Positions 20,071 to 32,761 of a DNA stretch of 64,000 bases are shown piece by piece. Every line of letters starts with the position of its first letter. Positions within the stretch are counted from its first letter, which is position 1. Source of the stretch: Ypsolopha sequella (Eukaryota; Arthropoda; Insecta; Lepidoptera; Ypsolophidae); contig OW203992.1 in assembly GCA_934047225.1 (NCBI GenBank), positions 8,483,501 to 8,547,500 on the forward strand. The letters run 5' to 3'. The notes below the pieces were generated by a model. It was not told where the DNA came from. It saw only the letters and a program-made list of their open reading frames with translations, and ran no database searches. The translations under genes were made by a program, and so were the position numbers.

Positions 20071-20140
20071 TATAAACTCGACGACTTGGTTCTAGCACAG
20101 CTGTCACAAGACTGCGCTAGAACCAGGTCGTTGAGTTTAT
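20071..20140. repeat. Compact hairpin with about 30-bp arms
   Basis: ATAAACTCGACGACTTGGTT followed by CTAGCACAG is mirrored, after a loop of about 12 nt, by CTGCGCTAGAACC and AGGTCGTTGAGTTTAT. Only a few mismatches occur. The size and shape resemble a microRNA precursor or a very short MITE; nothing in the sequence decides between them. Confidence 0.5.
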
Positions 20141-20715
20141 ACATGGCCGAATAAAACATGGTCTGTTCCTTTGGTTTCCATTCCAAAAAATAAGCTTGCT
20201 ACAATTTGAATCCTGACAACAGGATAGCATATAAAATTTTGTATGAGTGCGAATGAATGACACGAGAGCTCGTACGGCGACACTGATATTTTTAAATATT
20301 TGGAACGCACCAGACCTTGGTGACGTCATCTTACGTGCTTGCCATTTTATGTCATTATTTCATGATAAGGAAAATAGTTTTAAGTTATTTTGTTTACAAA
20401 AAGGTTTATACTATTCATAACATTGATGAGTATTTTTGTTGTTGAAATTAAACTTAAACAAATTTAATTTTGATTTTTTGCTTATCTTTATGATCAGATT
20501 TGCAGAAGTTGTGTGAAACGTTTGAGTAAAAATAAGCGTATAATACTGGCAATATCTAATGGCGTTTTTTCCATTTGTTGTCATCTTTGTTGCACGAGAG
20601 TGAATTTAATAGTTTGTTTTCACTCTACACAGAGATTCCCAAAGGTTGAAGCGCGTTTCCCAGTTGCAGATGAGCTGATTATTAAATGATAAATTGATAA
20701 TCTCATCAAGCAATA

Positions 20716-21991
20716 ATGGGCGGTTTTGCGATCCGTAATTGTAAAAATCGCTCTGAAAAAGGCGGAATAATTAGACTTTTTACTTTTCCCAAAAATGAAT
20801 TGATGGCTCAAGAGTGGCTTCGCTATTGTGGCCCAAAAGCCAGCATCAGAAATTGTAAGTCCTACTTACCCCATTTATCCAATATAATTGTATATATACT
20901 TACATCGTTTCCTATTTACAAGGATTTTTACAATATTTACAGTACATACAAGGTATTTCGGGGCGCGAAAAATCAATCTGTTATGTATCTAGATCTCATA
21001 TTTGTGAAAAAATGTTCTATTTTGCGAGTTTCCACGAGCAAATTGGCTGTAATTGTACAAGTTTGAAAGGATGATGCAACTCTTTCCTTGGCGTTTGGTC
21101 CAAAATTTGAAAACCTTTTATCCACAAATGAAACCTATGCCAATCCATAGATCAGCAGTAGCAACTTTTAGCACGACACCAAAAAAATCTAAGAAGGGAA
21201 AACAGATATGGTGATAAGAATGTAAAAAAAATATAATGTGTTTTTTTCTTATTCATGATATTTCATGGCTGCGTTTCTGTTTATTATGCGTTTAATCACT
21301 TCTTTCGAGTTGCAACTATTTTTTTTAACCGAGACGTAAGATTGGCATACGGTATCACATTTTTTTTTACGCATTAATAAATAATGGTTTCTTTCCAACA
21401 TTATTTTTCGACATGTAAAATTTTTTTTTTTTTTGGTCGACTTCACTATCTGGATATCCTTCGAAAAAATTACATGAATAATTAAAATTTTTTGGGGATG
21501 ATTTCTAGGCAAAAGACCAGATAAAATAATAATAAAAAATTCCTCGTGAATTTATCAATTCCGTGCTCTCTCACGTTCATGTATTTTTTTTGCTGCATTT
21601 TTTTTCGTAGTAATTATTTTGGTCTATGTGTGGTATTTATTCTAAAAAAAGTAAGTTATAGTGACAAATTTTATGTAATATTTATATGAAGCTCTAAGAT
21701 CACGTTAAATTTCGTTACGTGCAGAAGTTAGTGTAGAGTTTTCCATACGCTTTATTTATTACTTTGAATGGCGAATTTTCACTAGTATTTTCTTTCACAG
21801 CGAGAGTGTGTTCAATTCATTTTGCGACTTCTGACTACATAAAGCCATTAAGGGACATTTTATTGAATACTTCCCACTTTAGCCGCCACACCCATCCCTC
21901 TGCAGCTGAAAAGTTAAAATCCACATGCATTCCTAGTAATTTATTTCTAAGGACATACAAATTTCCACGATTCCCGAATTTTAAAGTTTGA
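20716..21991 (+). pseudogene. THAP-domain gene fragment, 2 exons, unrelated to the P-like copies
   Basis: Exon 1 (20716-20854) encodes MGGFAIRNCKNRSEKGG, then TFPKNE and EWLRYCG, ending at a GTAAGT donor. Exon 2 (21801-21991, after TTTCACAG) continues S-RVCSIHFATSDY and later CIPSNLF before a TGA. The order C, FP, W, C-x2-H-F, closing P-motif is a THAP zinc finger of about 90 residues. The first zinc cysteine of the CxxxxC pair is replaced by phenylalanine (F4), which should weaken metal binding. The joined frame gives 109 aa and stops right after the domain, so this is either a truncated gene, a first part with unseen downstream exons, or a relic of another THAP transposon. The protein differs clearly from the P-like family THAP. 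Confidence 0.6.
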
Positions 21992-24780
21992 GAACCGTCG
22001 ATAGCGTGATGACGTACTCAAGTTCCCCCATTTTGGAACACAAAACCTCCACACATCACCAAGGAACATACCTTGTTTTATTATACCATGAGTTTATACA
22101 TGTAACGTTTAAAAAAAAGCCACAATATGCCTATTATAGTTGCATTGTGAAATGGTGTCTAAGCAACTCCACGAAACATTTCAAGCGTGATGGTATAAGT
22201 TTCTATGCATAAGTATGAAAATTGACATGATTTTTCAAACATTAGTCGAAAATAAATAACCTAAGAATAATTTAAAACGAACCACATAAGTTTATAGTCG
22301 GTTGTGGCATTTTTGTCCCTATCATGTTACAATAAAGATAACAAAAGAGTCTAAATTGTGTGGCGCTGTCACCGTAGACGAGGTACATGAGAATTGGATG
22401 GTGTTATGCACGAAAGAGTATGCACGCAGTAGGCACTAAGTCGTAGATATATCAAAACATTACTGAGTATATTTTGAGGTTTTATTAAAAGTTTCTTTTA
22501 TTATTATGCTGTTGTAATCGCGTGATATTGCAATTTTCCCAAATTCTGATAATAAAATATATACATGAATATTAATTCAAATAGTTATACAATTTTTTTT
22601 AATACAGCACGCATTTAACCCTTTTTATAGCCGTGTATCTAACGTTTAAATTTTTTTTTTCTTGTTTAACATTTCTGTATTTTGATTCCAGCATCTAATG
22701 AAAAAATATTTTTAGTTATGTGTGGTACATAAGTAAAGGATAAATCTGTAGTTATTGTATTATACATTTTTTTATTACTTTAATTCTGGTATTTAATTTA
22801 CTATCCTTATTGCTACGTATATTGTGGCACAACCTGTTAAACAAATATCAAAAGTTTTTCGATAAGGGTATCCACTATATTTATGGATGGAACCGCATAT
22901 AATATTTTCATACAATTAGACCAGTAAAATTGTTTGTCAAGAGAAAATCCCAGATTCAGCACACAAACTTCTACAATCATATCTAAAATTATTTCAAGTA
23001 TTAACAAAAAACAAGTTATCTTTGTTGATCAGTGTTATTTATTAATAATCTTGATCCCTGCCGAATGTTGCATAAACATATTCATTTTTATGATGGATAA
23101 TCCCGCCTATTCGAGTTGCTTTGGTTAGAGTGTCATTCAACTTTGTTGTCTTGTTTCGTTAACACACAGCGTATTGGTAAAGGACCACGATACTGTCGCT
23201 TACTTGCTGATTGTCAATTGGATTGGAATCACTGTGTTGAAGGTGTACAACCATGAAAAAAAGTATAAAGTTGCGAAGTAGGAACATGTACGTTTACTTT
23301 AAAAAACTTTTTTGCTAGGCATACAGAGGTGGGGAGATAACATCACGTGATTTTTGCTGACCAATGAGCTAAGCGTCTGTCATACACCACAAAGCACACA
23401 ACCTTAAAATGTGGCGTCACGTTTTAATGGCGTTTCCTACTGAGATTATACTTCTCTTTATAATTATTTCGATGCTTGCGAGCGATTCCCGCGAGAAAAG
23501 CGTCTTGGAACGGTCTGGAGTAACACGTCAAGTAAATACATAACCTCAAATCAAAATAACATGCTGAATAGGAATATATGAAAGTATAAGAAAAGTTTAT
23601 CTTTGCTACCTTTTTGACAAGTAATAAATAATAAATTTAATTCACATAAATACTTAAAGTGACTCTTTGATAACCTAAAAGTTTGCTTTATGTATTACAT
23701 CTACACATAACTGTATTTTAGCTTATAAATCATAATATATTTCAACATAAAATTTGTGAAAAAGAAGCTAACAAATAAAAACCCACATGATTTTAAATAA
23801 AAAAAATCAACCTTTTATTAAAAAAATATGCTGTGCACACAATTGACTACTAAATTATTAATTATTAAATCTCAATTACAAAACCACAGACCACTTAGTA
23901 CAAAAAAAAACTAACAGTAGAATAAGATGACGTTATTTAATGTTTTAGCAGAAGAAAATATTTCTATTGTATACGCTTATGTATGTTATAGTCTTATAAT
24001 TTCGGCTTGTTTTAATGTAATCAGACTTAAATTAACAATAATCAAAGAACAATGACACATGTTACGTAATAAATTAACAACATTGGTAGCAGCATGGCTT
24101 CTAACAGTAATAAAACTACTTATCACCAAAAATACTCACCGAGTTGCCCCGCGCATCCCGCAGCCTTTTTCTATAAGGCGTCCATATTCTAGTAGCCTAA
24201 ACAGTAACATATCAGTTTTTTCATGTACAGTTTTATACGGAAATATTCCAAAGTACTTGTTACTGGAAGTATCCGGATAAACTTAAAAGCTTCTTTTGTA
24301 GGATAAGTAATTACAAACTTTTATGTTACATATTAAATATGTTAACTTGTATAAGGTATTTTATAATTTCATAACGATTTTAGACATCATAATTTATATT
24401 TTATTGAATATATCTTATTATTAAAAAGATACATTTGTTTGGTTGTCTAACATTGCTCACAGTGTCAGACAGACAGACAGTTCAGACTTGGCACATAAAG
24501 GTTTCTTGTGTATGTAATGTCGGCTTGTAATTTTGTTATTGTGTTATGTCATTTTTCGCAGATGTATTAAAAAATCGTTGTTCGATACACGTGTGAGTGT
24601 CGATATTTCTCGGCCCGACTGATTTTGCCTCGAATTTGAAATATCGACTATTTCGCACAAGAATCAAAACAAAAACGTCACCACATGAATCCCTGTTAAA
24701 ACGTGACGGTAAAAAATAGCGAGCAAAATTATAAAAGCGCCCATTGGCAACACTCAGTCAGACCACGTCTCGTCAACACC
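21992..24780. other. AT-rich intergenic region, no genes recognised
   Basis: The stretch between the THAP relic and P-like copy 2 has only short open frames without domain features. A (CAGA)n microsatellite occurs near 24470. Nothing else could be supported. Confidence 0.5.
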
Positions 24781-24798
24781 ATCTTTCGAGTTTGGAAC

Positions 24799-27480
24799 CT
24801 CAGAATAAGGAATACAAATAGAAGCCTGGCTAAAATAAGAACTGGGCATTAGCCATTGTACTCATCTAACGTAAATTACTCTTGTGTACGAGTGAATGAA
24901 ACGACGAACCGCACTTACTTTATATTTTTTCCTGGTGTGTCACTAGATTGAACCAAACAAATGTCAGATGGATGTAATTTGGATGTATTTTAAAAATTAT
25001 AATACCATCAAATTAAATATGTCTCATCATTGTATCGTTGTGTTGTAATATCGTTCGTAGCGTGCATCACATCTTAATTTGGTGGCATCGCAATGTCTAA
25101 TGCATTTTGCGAAAGTTTACAGCTTCACCGAGAGAAATTAAATATTTTTGTGCTCTTCCTCTCAAAATTCGTGAAAGTGTGATTTATTATTGTTTGTGTT
25201 GATTGTTTTTTTAACATTGTAATAAAATGTCTTGTGCGATTGAAGGCTGTAAATCGCATACAGGAAGAAAAGAAAACAACAATGAAGCAATATCATTTCA
25301 GCGGTGAGTTCTGATAGTTTTTATGTTAATAAGTTGCAGGATCATACCTAAAACTCAGTAACAATAATAGTAGTTCTTGTAAATCATACTCGTGTTCAAT
25401 TCTACACCGATATTTACCTGTTTTATATAGATTTTCTGCCGACTATGAGAGGTTATGTTTTTTCGTATAGTGATGTACTAAAGTCCGTGTGGCAAACTAT
25501 CGAACATTGGTTCCCGCGGCAGCCGTGCATAAAGGATAATCCATCTATCAAAAAAACATAGTTTCCAAGAACTCTGTAGATGGTGTTGAACTGACTACGT
25601 TGCTAGGTGCCAAAGCCAAAACGATTGAAAAAAAAAACATTGCGTCACGTCACATACGCTCGTTGGTTGATGACATGTGTGCTGAGCATATTATATGCGA
25701 ATGCTTTGTTATGGTCCGTCCAGGTTTAAAATGTACCATGGCTTGTACTCATTGCGCTTTACGACTTTCATCTTTAGGAAAAAGATGTATGCCTCCATTT
25801 TTATACAAATCTACAATGCACAGACTTCTCTTCTTTTTCTCTTGGGACATTTTCTTTCTGGCGTAGAAAACTCATAAAAAGACTGCTAATTATTATTTTT
25901 TTTTTGTTGTTATCATTTATTTATTTTCAAAATGTCATTGTGATGTGATGTGACAATGACATTAATTACTTTTTTATGTACGTTTCGTTTAACGATCTCA
26001 AAATTACATCCAAGTGCAATAATCAAAAAATTATGTGACGTTCCGTTCCTTGCAGTAACGAATAAATATCGCTATATTTTTTTGTTACAGATTTCCAAAA
26101 AGGGAAGAATTAAAAAGTGAATGGCTTAGACGAATAATTTGACCAAATTGGGCAATTAAAAAAAGCAGTCATATTTGTTCGAAACACTTTACGTCGGATT
26201 CTTTTGGACCAAACGAAAATTTTAAATGGAGACTTTTAAAAGCAGATGCCTTACCAACGTTATATTTACCAGATACAGACACATTGGTAACCTTTAAATA
26301 ATTATGTATAATTGCATTATCAATCTTGTTTGTAGGTACGTGCTTGTACTATACTATAGTATATTAACTCGATAATTTTTCTATTTTAGGCAACAGAACC
26401 AGTACCTATGGATGTCTGTGGTTTAGAAAAGTGCATACTTCTATGTTCGCAAATCGTTCTGAAAGGCCTGTTCGTTCACGTTACTGCCGTGATCGACTTC
26501 ACGAAGAAATTCCGCAGATCAAGACATTTTCGTACTTAGTGGTTGACAAAAAAAGTACTTTGACAGGGTAGTTCTATCGTGAAATGAATTTTGGGAATGC
26601 TTATTGACTTGAACTGCGCATAATTTGATTTCTTATTACAGGTTATTAGGTATTTTAATCGTTCATTATTTGTTATTAGTTTTTATTCAAGATAAGTTGT
26701 TGTTTATTTGATAGAAATAAAAAAAAATTGAAATTACCTCTGTAGTAATTGCGCTGTCATCGCTCATCATTGACATAATATTATTATTACGAATCCTATA
26801 AGTCTATGATTATTATGATTTCTATTGTTGCGATTAATTCCTTTCTCCTTGATTGAACAAAGACGCGACATCAACGAACATCTATTTGATTGAGTTAAGA
26901 GGCGACTTAAAAAGTATCCACTTAAATGGTTTACGGTTGTATCTCTGATACAAGCTACAGCATTTTTTGTACTAGAAACAAGCACAATTTTGGACTTAAC
27001 TTATGTACCTACCTGCCTACGATATAATAATTTGTACTTAATAAAAAATATTATGCTAAACGAAAGATATCCTTTTATTAATTCCTTATTTACACAATAT
27101 AACATGTGTCCCACTGGGGTAGACAGAGACCACTTTGCTATTAATTCTCTTGGCCTCCTTCCAAAGCAAGAGGATGTCACCAGAAAGGTCGGTGCCTCCT
27201 GCATTCTCTTTTTTTTCACACTTTGATACGATATAATGTGTGGTAAGGAGATTGGTCGCGGTTCATTTCGATTTGGTTTATCCAAAAATCAGTAGTCAAA
27301 AATCGACATTGTTACATCACTAGCAAAGCAACGAACTAGTGACAACCTACCTAATTAAGAAAAAACTAATACATATCCATCTCTCTCTAACGCACTAGAA
27401 TGTCGTAAGAAAATCAAGGATAGGTGTCTTTCTCCGCGTATTATTTTAGTCAGGTTTCTATTTGTATTCCTTATTCTGAG
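24799..27480 (+). mobile_element. P-element-like THAP transposon, copy 2 (2682 bp)
   Basis: Both termini are intact (CTCAGAATAAGG at 24799, CCTTATTCTGAG ending 27480) and flanked by the perfect 8-bp duplication TTTGGAAC (24791-24798, 27481-27488). Compared with copies 1 and 3 it has lost about 100 bp around 26060 (AGTAAC joined to GAATAAATATCG) and a short piece near 25542, both affecting the nested MITE in the intron. Confidence 0.9.
25227..26286 (+). pseudogene. THAP domain of P-like copy 2, broken
   Basis: Exon 1 starts at 25227 (MSCAIEGC...) and ends with CAGCG before GTGAGT, so the last histidine codon of other copies is glutamine here. Exon 2 (26091-26286) carries the same TGA (26140-26142) between RII and PNW as the other copies, then CSKHF and ALPTLYLP. 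Confidence 0.75.
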
Positions 27481-27738
27481 TTTGGAACCAATTTTTTTTT
27501 ATGAGCTTTCAGAAAATCCCATAATTTCTTAGGAAATTTAATTTTAATTTTATGGTAGTTTTAGTTTCATTATAAGTATAAGTTGTTTAGAATTTTAGAT
27601 GAATAATGTTATTTAAGCCGTTTTTTTGTCATCTTTTTATTTGGTAACAAACTAAAGGGAAAATACGTAGTTACATCAAAATTTTGTATAGCGTTGTCGT
27701 ATCTACCTGTGAAACTAATGTTTTTCCATAATGTTTCA

Positions 27739-27947
27739 ATGAGAGGTTTTTATTTTTTGAGTATTAAAAAAAAACATAGTTTCCAAGAACTCTATAGATG
27801 GCGTTGAACTTACTACGTTACTAGGTGCCAAAGCCAAAACGGTTGGAAAAAAAAACATTGCGCACTTGCAGTAACTTACCAAGTTCAGCGCCATCTATCC
27901 AGCGACCAGGAAACAGTTAAAAAAAAAGAAAAAAGAAAATCCCTCAT
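27739..27947 (+). repeat. Solo copy of the MITE nested in the P-like elements
   Basis: It starts ATGAGAGGTTTTTATTTTTT and ends AAAGAAAATCCCTCAT. The outer 100 bp at each side match 15426-15545 and 15965-16044, while the centre is deleted. Flanking DNA is unrelated to the P-like element. Confidence 0.6.
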
Positions 27948-28282
27948 TGTTTATCGTTCAAAACAAGATATTGAATGCTTAAATCAGCAGTTTTCATAAA
28001 AGGGTTTGACATTTTTGTGTGAAGGCTAGCATGCCGAGAATCAAACAGCTCAATATTTTTTTTACAAAGTCGCATCACAATGGGGTCTGTATAAAAGAAT
28101 AAGGAACATATATACGACCAAAAAGTGTTATATGTTTTAAAGAGGCACGTTATCCAGACAATTAGAGTAAAAGTTTTCCAAATGACTTTACCAATATTGT
28201 CGCATTATTTATTTATATAATTCATACCCTAAGTCAAAGAATACATCTATCTGGGCCAGATAGACATATTCCTTGACATACG

Positions 28283-28314
28283 GTATGGTTTATTCCTTAT
28301 TCTGAGGTATGGTT
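28283..28314. mobile_element. Excision scar of a P-like element
   Basis: GTATGGTT (28283-28290), TATTCCTTATTCTGAG (28291-28306) and GTATGGTT (28307-28314). The central 16 bp are exactly the outermost 16 bp of the P-like right terminus and the flanks are a perfect 8-bp duplication. P transposase is known to cut the non-transferred strand 17 nt inside the element, so repair often leaves up to about 17 bp of terminus between the two target copies. The scar matches that expectation. Confidence 0.8.
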
Positions 28315-29539
28315 ACCTACTTATTTTCCAATCCATAGGATCTAAAATTTTCGTAAGCTTTTTGTTTTTATTGTTCGTCATTTTTGTTGCTACGTATTAT
28401 GCTGGACATTTTTGCCCAGAAGAAAACTTTAAACAAACAAACAAATATTAAGTTAATAAATAACGCATAAAATCTATCTAGCAGTTCACCGCGCAAAGTG
28501 ACACAAGGGTGCGGTCATGAATTCTACCATGATTAAATCATTCGTAGTCCCATGCAGTACACGCATTCAAGCTATTCCTTATTAAAACTTCGGCCATGGC
28601 TGTATGGGCTAAGTTCCCTTTGCCTTCTGATTTCATGTAACGCAGAAAAAGTTATTAAAAAGCATAATTTTGTTAAGAAAACTGTTTTTTAATAGTAATT
28701 TATGAAACTGGCACATAAAAAGGTTACATATTAAAACACGAGTGTGAGTTTAAGAAACGAGCCGTAGGCAAGTTTTCTAATAGTATACACGAGTATTTTA
28801 CAACTTAGTTATGTGTAGTTTCTATGTACTTTATCGACACACATGCAATAACTACTTATTTTCCAATCCATAAAATCTTGGTAACAAATAATTGTAGTAA
28901 TCTTTTCTTGATTTTGCTGGTTCAATTTTATTACTCATCATTTTTGTTGCTAAGTATATGCTGTCAGACTACTGAGCATTATGTTCCCATCCCATTTTGT
29001 CATGTGAGATCTAACTCTCTTTTTTTCATGTATAGGGCAGTTAGAGCGATCGTTCCGTATTGAGCGTGAAGCGCATGGTGCGCGTCAAAGTTGGTCCAAT
29101 TTGCGCATTAACTGCATCAATGCGATTTATTTATTACTAACATAAATGAAGTCGGTTAAAAATGCAAACACCGCAACAAACTGCAAAAACTGCTTCTGCT
29201 CATGAGCTGATGCAGCTTCATGCGACTGAAGCAATGTCTATTTGATAGCTGTCTGTCATTCGTGTTTAACATTTTTCGGAAGATTTTAGCAAGTTTTAAT
29301 TTACCAATGTAGTTTAGGTGTGAAAACGAAAGCAGCCATTATTGCCGAAGTTATATTTTATCCTGTACATATTCAAAACTAGGTACGTAAAAAAGGTCAT
29401 TCCTAAAAAATCGCAACCGAAATTGATCAGATTTGATTCTATGCATAAAGCTTTTACAAAGCGGACAAAACAAATCGCGTTAACAAACTGATGCACTATA
29501 TGCGCAATTCGGTACTAGGCCTTACTATACTCGTGACGT
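28315..29539. other. Intergenic repeats between the scar and P-like copy 3
   Basis: A diverged direct repeat pairs 28315-28420 with 28850-28970 (shared ACTTATTTTCCAATCCATA and TCATTTTTGTTGCTA). A fragment of repeat R (GGCTGTATGGGCTAAGTTCC) is at about 28600. No gene was found. Confidence 0.5.
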
Positions 29540-29547
29540 AGATTACA

Positions 29548-32359
29548 CTCAGAATAAGGAATACAAATAGAAGCCTGACTAAAATAAGAACTGGGCATTA
29601 GCCATTGTACTCATCTAACGTAAATTACTCCTGTGTACGAGTGAATGAAACGACGGACCGCACTTACTTTATATTTTTTCCTGGTGTGTCACTAGTTTGA
29701 ACCAAACAAATGTCAGATGGATGTAATTTGGATGTATTTTAAAAATTATAATACCATCAAATTAAATATGTCTCATCATTGTATCGTTGTGTTGTAATAT
29801 CGTACGTTGCGTGCATCACATCTTAATTTGGTGGCATCGAAATGTCTATTGCATTTTGCGAAAGTTTACAGCTTCACCGAGAGAAATTAAATATTTTGGT
29901 GCTCTTCCTCTCAAAATTCGTGAAAGTGTGATTTATTATTGTTTGTGTTGATTGTTTTTTTAACATTGTAATAAAATGTCTTGTGCGATTGAAGGCTGTA
30001 AATCGCATACAGGAAGAAAAGAAAACAACAATGAAGCAATATCATTTCATCGGTGAGTTCTGATAGTTTTTATGTTAATAAGTTGCAGGATCATACCTAA
30101 AACTCAGTAACAATAATAGTAGTTCTTGTAAATCATACTCGTGTTCAATTCTACACCGATATTTGCCTGTTTTATATAGATTTTCTGCCGACTACGAGAG
30201 GTTATGTTTTTTCGTATAGTGATGTACTAAAGTCTGTGTGGCAAACTATCGAACATTGGTTCCCGCGGCAGCCGTGCATAAAGGATAATAGATTAATGAG
30301 AGGTTTTCTTTTTGAGTATTAAAAAAAAAACATAGTTTCCCAGAACTCTGTAGATGGTGTTGAACTGACTACGTTGCTAGGTGCCAAAGCCAAAACGATT
30401 GAAAAAAAAACATTGCGTCACGTCACGTCACGTCACATACGCTCGTTGGTTGATGACATGTGTGCTGAGCATATTATGTGCGAATGCTTTGTTATGGTCC
30501 GTCCAGGTTTAAAATGTACCATGGCTTGTACTCATTGCGCTTTACGACTTTCATCTTTAGGAAAAAGATGTATGCCTCCATTTTTATACAAATCCACAAG
30601 GCACAGACTTCTCTTCTTTTTTTCTTGGGACATTTTCTTTCTGGCTTAGAAAACTCATAAAAAGACTGCTAATTATTTTTTTCTTTTTCCTTGTTGTTAT
30701 TATTTATTTATTTTCAAAATGTCATTGTGATGTGATGTGACAATGACATTAATTACTTTTTTATGTACGTTTCGTTTTACGATCTCAAAATTACATCCAA
30801 GTGCAATAATCAAAAAATTATGTGACGTTCCGTTCCTTGCAGTAACTTACCAAGTTCAGCGCCATCTATCCAGCGACTAGGGAAGAGTAAAAAAAAAGAA
30901 AAGATAATCCATCATTGCAGCGCGAGTTAAAAGAAAAATAATGCCGAATAAATATGGCTATATTTTTTTGTTACAGATTTCCAAAAAGGGAAGAATTAAA
31001 AAGTGAATGGCTTAGACGAATAATTTGACCAAATTGGGCAATTAAAAAAGCAGTCATATTTGTTCGAAACACTTTACGTCGGATTCTTTTAGACCAAACG
31101 AAAATTTAAAATGGAGAGTTTTAAAAGCAGATGCCTTACCAACGTTATATTTACCAGATACAGACACATTGGTAACCTTTAAATAATTATGTATAATTGC
31201 ATTATCAATGTTGTTTGTAGGTACGTGCTTGTACTATACTATAGTATATTAACTCGATAATTTTTCAATTTTAGGCAACAGAACCAGTACCTATGGATGT
31301 CTGTGGTTTAGAAAAGTGCATACTTCTATGTTCGCAAATCGTTCTGAAAGGCCTGTTCGTTCACGTTACTGCCGTGATCGACTTCACGAAGAAATTCCGC
31401 AGATCAAGACATTTTCGTACTTAGTGGTTGACAATAAAAGTACTTTGACAGGGTAGTTCTATCGTGAAATGAATTTTGGGAATGCTTATTGACTTGAACT
31501 GCGCATAATTTGATTTCTTATTACAGGTTATTAGGTATTTTAATCGTTCATTATTTGTTATTAGTTTTTATTCAAGATAAGTTGATGTTTATTTAATAGA
31601 AATAAAAAAAAATGAAATTACCTCTGTAGTAATTGCGCTGTCATCGCTCATCATTGACATAATATTATTATTACGAATCCTATAAGTCTATGATTATTAT
31701 GATTTCTATTGTTGCGATTAATTCCTTCTTCCTTGATTGAACAAAGACGCGACATCAACGAACATCTATTTGATTGAGTTAAGAGGCGACTTAAAAAGTA
31801 TCCACTTAAATAGTTTACGGTTGTATCTCTGATACAAGCTACAGCATTTTTTGTACTAGAAACAAGCACAATTTTGGACTTAACTTATGTACATACCTGC
31901 CTACGATATAGTTATTTATACTTAATAAAAAATATTATGCTAAACGAAAGATATCCTTTTATTAATTCTTTATTTACACAATATAACATGTGTCCCACTG
32001 GGGTAGACAGAGACCACTTTGCTATTAATTCTCTTGGCCTCCTTTCAAAGCAAGAGGATGTCACCAGAAAGTTCGGTGCCTCCTGCATTCTCTTTTTTTT
32101 CACACTTTGATACGATATGATGTGTGGTAAGGAGATTGGTCGCGGTTCATTTCGATTTGGTTTATTTATCGTAGTCAAAAATCGACATTGTTACATCACT
32201 AGCAAAGCAACGAACTAGTGACAACCTACCTAATTAAGAAAAAACTAATACATATCCATCTCTCTCTAACGCACTAAAATGTCGTAAGAAAATCAAGGAT
32301 AGGTGTCTTTCTCCGCGTATTATTTTAGCCAGGTTTCTATTTGTATTCCTTATTCTGAG
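29548..32359 (+). mobile_element. P-element-like THAP transposon, copy 3 (2812 bp)
   Basis: Termini match copies 1 and 2. The flanking 8-mers are AGATTACA (29540-29547) and AAATTACA (32360-32367), a target duplication with one mismatch. Length and sequence are nearly identical to copy 1, pointing to recent amplification. It ends about 400 bp upstream of the ATP13A1 start codon. Confidence 0.9.
29976..31171 (+). pseudogene. THAP domain of P-like copy 3, stop plus frameshift
   Basis: Exon 1 starts at 29976 and exon 2 covers 30977-31171. It has the family TGA after RII. In addition the adenine run after TGGGCAATT has 6 instead of 7 bases, shifting the frame before the C-x2-H-F part. Confidence 0.75.
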
Positions 32360-32397
32360 AAATTACATACTTTATGCTCTCTGCTCGTGTGTTATTC

Positions 32398-32519
32398 AGT
32401 CCCTGCGGTCCGTAATAGAATTAAAATGGATCATAAGCCATTCACTTCAATACCATGTAGGTACTTTCGTAATCGATTTAAGCGATATAATTCTATTTCG
32501 GAACGCAGGGAGTATACCT
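32398..32519. repeat. Palindromic MITE upstream of ATP13A1
   Basis: TCCCTGCGGTCCGTAATAGA at 32399 is mirrored by TCTATTTCGGAACGCAGGGA ending near 32519. A partial relative (CTCTGCGGTCCGAAATAGAA) is at about 34930 in ATP13A1 intron 1. Confidence 0.7.
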
Positions 32520-32761
32520 ACTCTATGCTATGGATGGTGACTGGTGTTATCGTTATATCGTATCGAGTTGGCAACCCTGCCATCAAATAAATGTCAAGTT
32601 GTGAACTTGGCGAATTTATAAAATTACAAGTTATTATGAATTAATTTGTACTAGACCTGCCTAGAACAATGTTAGATAATTTGTCTATCTTCATTCCTAA
32701 TAACTGAAATATATTTTTAATAATTATCTGTTATTCAAATTGACGGCGTTGAAGTTCCACA

